NCBI GenBank assembly: GCA_022605955.1
Contig: JAKCOZ010000039.1
Location: forward strand, 868,001-932,000
DNA length: 64,000 nucleotides
Direction: 5' to 3'
Source of the DNA: Rallus limicola
Taxonomy: Eukaryota; Chordata; Aves; Gruiformes; Rallidae
In this document: positions 60,149-64,000 of the stretch, piece by piece
How the letters are laid out: the number at the start of each line of letters is the position of its first letter
How positions within the stretch are numbered: the first letter of the stretch is position 1
Made by a program: the position numbers and the translations under genes
Notes under the pieces: generated by a model
The model's input: the letters and a program-made list of their open reading frames with translations, nothing else
Database searches by the model: none
Told to the model about the DNA's origin: nothing

Positions 60149-61965
60149 CCTTGAAACACAAGTCCTGGCCAACAGTTTTATATAGAAACTCTTGGCTTTA
60201 TTTTTAGAACTAATTTGAAAGTCAGATTTTCTGAAAAAAAAAAAAAGCAATCCATAAAAGTTCATAATACAGACAATAATATGATTTGGTTATAGCACAA
60301 CAAATGTTGTGCTTTAATTTTTACAAAATTTTAATGTATTGTCTTGACTCATAAAAGTAAATACTTGGCAGTATTATTGTTTTTTATAAGATATTTAGTT
60401 ATTGCTTAATTACAGCAGGTCAAAATAGGCCCTTTATAACATGGCAGCCACTTAGCATATACAAAAAACCAGCAGATTCTATCATTACTACTACTACTAT
60501 CTGTGACATCTTTACAGAGAAAGTTCCTCACTTCTGGATGAGGGAAGAGGGGAACTGATAATGCTGTAGAAGGGACAGTACTGACCATAGCATCTTGCAA
60601 AAGGGGTCATCTCAGGGGAGAAAGAGAGATCAAAATTTTAGATAGATAATACTATCTTATTAATCAGTGCCATACAGAAGGAAAGATCCATGCTCCTTAA
60701 ACAAATGAGTGGATTTTAAAAAGAATGTAGGCTACTGAAGCAGGATTAAATTAGAGTTTGATACAGTACCATTTGTAATTCTATAAATAAACATGTATAA
60801 GCATTTACACACATTTAAGATGCATGCATTAAGCAATTCAGAGCAGATTTAACATAAGTCTATATGACTGGATAGTACATCTATATGATGCATAGTACAT
60901 GGTAGTGTGGAAAACTATCTTTGATAGGCCAGATCAGTTTAAACCCTATCAAGAAGTTTAATTTGGTGGTATAAATTGACTAAAATCATATACCTCTATT
61001 CCCTTTAAGCATAAAACTGGATATGCCAGCAAACTCTACCTGTGAGGCCCCATATTCTCACCCTCCCTGCCCTCTACTCCTACCCTGAGGCACTTAGATT
61101 CCCTGCAATTACCTTTTTTGAATGTGAGAACTGGAGCTTCCCTTAATAATTATCGATGACCCGTGCACATATGCAAAAATGAGTATTGAAACACCATCTT
61201 TTATATGTGGAGTGTCTGTATGTATTGTGACAAACAAACTAGAAAAAACACAATAATGACAGAACATTTTTCAGAAAAACTCTTTATTATATCTAATCCT
61301 TGTGGAGGTGTGGTAAAACTCTGTTACAGGAAGAGAAGTGCTGAAGACTTCAGACCTAATTTCTTAAATGTTGATATCCATCTTACAAAAACTTCTTAAT
61401 ACAAATACCTAATAATTTCTCTTTGCATTACTTCTGCAAAAAGCAGTAAAAAATCCTTAGCTGCTCTGTGAAAGCACAGTGAAGTACCAGGATAAACATA
61501 CAATCAATTTGTGGAGTACTGTTTGTGATTATTATTTTCAAAATGGTATTTTAGTATATGTTGAATCTGTCCAATAGGACAATAATTTCTAGCAATGCAG
61601 CAAGAAGTGCATTTTCCATGTGGTAAATGTGAGGAAATTACTAACACTGTAAGAAGTGGTTTGTTAACGAAAGGCTAGCATCTAGTCCCTTTCAAAAAAG
61701 GACATTAAATCTCAACATTTTTCTGAGAAACATTCAGATTAAGAATTGGGAAAATGAGCTTTATTATTCATATTTACACAATCTGTGATCTGAAAGGATA
61801 TTTTACTTTGTTTTTAGCAAGATAAGGAATATAGTCTTTTTTTTTGTTTATGCTTCCATCTGAATTTCTCACCTTAATTCTCATCTTAATTCATCACCTG
61901 TAGAAAGGAAGCTCACAGCATTTCAGATTAGAACAAAGAAAAAAAATAAAAATAAAAAGCAACAC

Positions 61966-62360
61966 CAGGCTGAGAGTTGGGCTTGTTCAGCATGGAGAAG
62001 AGAATGCTCCAGGGAGACCTTAAACCAGCCTTCCAGTACTTGAAGGGGGCCTACAAGAAAGCTGAGCAGGGACTTTTTAGAAGGACATGTAGTGATAGGA
62101 TGAAGGAAAATTGTTTTAAATTGGAAGGGAGTAGATTTAGATTGGATATTAAGAAGAAATTAGTCACTACAAGGGTGGTGAGGCACTGGAACTGGTTGCC
62201 CAAGGAGGTGATGGATGCCCTCTCCCTGGAGGTGTTCAGGGCCAGGTTGGATGGGACCTTGAGGAGCCTGGTCTAGTGAGAGGTGTCCCTGCTCATGGCA
62301 GGGGGGTTGAAACTTGATGATCTTTAAGGTCCTTTCCAAACCAAACCATTCTATAATTCA
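61966..62360 (+). mobile_element. CR1 LINE, ORF2 3' end and 3' UTR
   Basis: A plus-strand CR1 of about 395 bp from CAGGCTGAGAGTTGGGCTTG to the 3' UTR (CATGGCAGGGGGGTTGAAAC, TTGATGATCTTTAAGGTCC) and a single degraded terminal unit (CCATTCTATAATTC). It is the youngest-looking copy in the window because its ORF2 tail remains open to the natural stop. Confidence 0.97.
61977..62276 (+). pseudogene. CR1 ORF2 C-terminal remnant, frame intact to the stop
   Basis: About 99 codons open. Blocks in order: GLFSMEKRMLQGDL, AFQYLKGAYKK, SRFRLDIKKK, RVVRHWNWLPKEVMDA and EVFRARLDGTLRSLV, then the stop TAG. This is the region downstream of the RT domain in CR1 ORF2. The RT catalytic core and endonuclease are missing because of 5' truncation, so it is not a functional enzyme; the ATG at 61977 is internal to the original protein. 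Confidence 0.92.
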
Positions 62361-64000
62361 AGATCCGAAGCCAGAAATGGAACCGGACACAGGGCACTTG
62401 CTACATCATCAGGTATGGAAGAGAAGGGATGAGATTATGCACTAACATTCCACTGAGAGTACCTTAAGCAACCTCTTTATTCACCCAGTATTGGGATAAA
62501 AACCTCTTACTGTGTCCACAGTAAGTCCTCCTGCCAAGTCACTTCCTTGGTCATTTCTCAGTTGGCATAAGGTGTGCATGCTGGTATTATTGTTAGCTGC
62601 CTTGTTTTGAACAATTTTGTTATCTACATCTACTGAAGTTAATGGGACTGTTTATATGCCCTAAAGCATAACTGTGCTGAATCAGTGTCTTAGATGATAA
62701 GTTGTATTGATTAAGTGAGAAGTGATGACATACATCATTGCAGAGGAATTTCTCATGATATTTCCCCCAGTGCAAACTGTCATCTCCAAGTGTTACAATA
62801 GTATCTGTGCACTGAAGAGCCATTGACAGCTTACCCAGAATTTCTTAACATCAATTATTTGCTGAAATTGTGATAGGAAAATAATGTTGCTTTTTTTTTC
62901 TTCAAAACAGAAGGCTGTGCTTTTACAAATGCATCCCCTTCTAAAACAGTTTTCCCAAGGAGAATCCAAGATTCCATGGTCTGTCACAAAACTAATAATC
63001 AATAAAGTTATGCATCTAAAACTCTCCAAAGGAATGTCATAAAGAAATAATACATTCCCGATTGCCTGACATCAGAAGAGGAAGCAGAGGAAGCCTAAAG
63101 CAATGTTTTTTCCACTGGGAAACTGGGAGGTAGATGTTAGGGCTCATGGGAAAGGCTACTATTTACCTTTTCAGAAATTTTTAAACTTCCCTCCTTTTCC
63201 CCAGCTTTCTTGTTTGGACAGCTTAATCCTCATTTCTCAGCAACTGAAACATGGAGTGAAAAACTAAGCAGAATGACAATAGTTGCTGAAGCAGATAATA
63301 TGTCTAAAAATGTGATGTGTACATGTTGGGTTTCTAAAAATGTGCTGCATTCCTTTTATCCTCTGGACTAAGAGAACCACTAGATTCTTTCTAGAAGCAG
63401 TGAAATAATTTGATCTGTAAGGTCAGAAAATTTGATTCATTTCACAAAACAAATAACTAAAATAATTCAGTCTGAGATTATTGCTAAAACCTGGAATGTT
63501 AACATTTGAACTAATAATTATGTTGGTTTTGGGTTTTGTTTTGGGTTGTTTTGTTTTGTCTAGGGGAAAAAAAGTGAAAAAAGGAAATAAATGATTAGAA
63601 ACTTTCCTGAAAGTATCAATGTTAAGGTTGGGTTTTTTTTTTTCTGAATGCTAAATAAGCATACTGATTTTTAAAATTAATATAGATGTGTATTTCTTAG
63701 AAAATATTTAATTTATAATTTTTTTAATAGAAAATATTGACCATGTATGTTTGAATGGGGCCAGATGCTCATAATTTTTCAGTGAAGTAAAAGAAGTTAC
63801 ACACATTATAGATGATATAAACAATGTAAACTATATAAACAAAGAAATATATAAATTAGCATATATGTTTAATTTAAGGTTTTGTCTGCATGGCATTGAA
63901 ATTTTTATGGGTTTCCCAATCATAATGATGAACAACCTCTCTCCCCATAATAAAATTTTTAAAACTTCACACTTTTTTTAAAAAAAATTAATATACTCTT
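62361..64000. other. AT-rich non-coding DNA
   Basis: No gene or transposon is recognised. A T/G-rich tract (63521-63570) is followed by an A/G-rich patch, and the last 400 bp is very AT-rich. Confidence 0.55.
63521..63570. repeat. T/G-rich low-complexity tract
   Basis: GGTTTTGGGTTTTG-type blocks on the plus strand. Confidence 0.85.

Larger units (their letters stand above)
57851..61965. other. AT-rich non-coding DNA
   Basis: No gene is recognised. The opposite-strand frames at 57778-58213 (112 and 103 codons) have no domains; their left part overlaps the old CR1 edge. A T/G-rich tract lies at 58250-58312, T-runs at 59907-59920 and 60130-60148, and an A-run at 60232-60245. Confidence 0.5.

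Noticed and set aside
62489..62520. 32-bp segment between TTTATTCACCCAG and GTAAGT
   Set aside because: Good splice words, but very short and without partner exons. It is useful mainly as a reminder that such pairs arise by chance here.
1..64000. Prokaryotic systems, CRISPR arrays, tRNA or rRNA genes
   Set aside because: No spaced identical repeats, no cloverleaf-like A/B boxes and no rRNA signature were noticed. The CR1 and LTR content is eukaryotic and avian.

Overview
The window reads as AT-rich vertebrate nuclear DNA, almost certainly from a bird. The diagnostic signal is CR1 LINE retrotransposons, including 3' ends built from the avian ATTCTATG-type octamer repeat, together with at least two kinds of endogenous-retrovirus LTR of the sort common in bird genomes. 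I see no prokaryotic gene organisation, no rRNA or tRNA gene, no CRISPR array and no convincing complete protein-coding gene. Almost every open frame longer than 60 codons is either a chance frame in low-complexity or AT-rich DNA, or part of a transposon. The window is best described as intergenic or long-intron sequence.

Layout. 1-0.9 kb: a clipped CR1 3' end beside a degenerate LTR. 0.9-13.8 kb: single-copy AT-rich DNA with simple repeats and two small splice-bounded open segments on the minus strand. 13.8-14.4 kb: a probable minus-strand LTR. 15.5-16.6 kb: an A/C-rich tract and a short CR1. 18.43 kb: a perfect 31-bp repeat forming a 44-bp tandem duplication. 24.3-25.9 kb: a plus-strand LTR (called family B here) split by a minus-strand LTR of another family (family A), with a matching 5-bp duplication CAGGG at both junctions. 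32.26 kb: a 61-bp exon-like segment with good splice signals. 32.4-32.95 kb: about 540 bp of almost pure purine. 34.1-35.75 kb: a CR1 and a second family A LTR. 40.7-41.2 kb: a CR1. 43.5-45.4 kb: a third family A LTR, plus strand, interrupted by a CR1 that keeps part of its reverse-transcriptase frame. 47.1 kb: a CCTT microsatellite. 50.36-50.57 kb: a phase-compatible pair of possible exons. 52.8-53.0 kb: a CR1 end. 54.7-57.85 kb: an old minus-strand CR1 of more than 2 kb interrupted by a younger plus-strand CR1, with a third CR1 next to it. 62.0-62.36 kb: a CR1.

The most informative content is the insertion stratigraphy. Family A inserted into family B at 24.5 kb, CR1 inserted into family A at 43.7 kb, and CR1 inserted into older CR1 at 55.5 kb. 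Family A LTRs also carry an in-frame repeat of about 45 bp. I did not find an evident new biological system. The exon-like segments, the LTR-internal coding-like repeat and some possible conserved non-coding stretches are the items worth checking. Family names rest on remembered consensus features, not on a database search.
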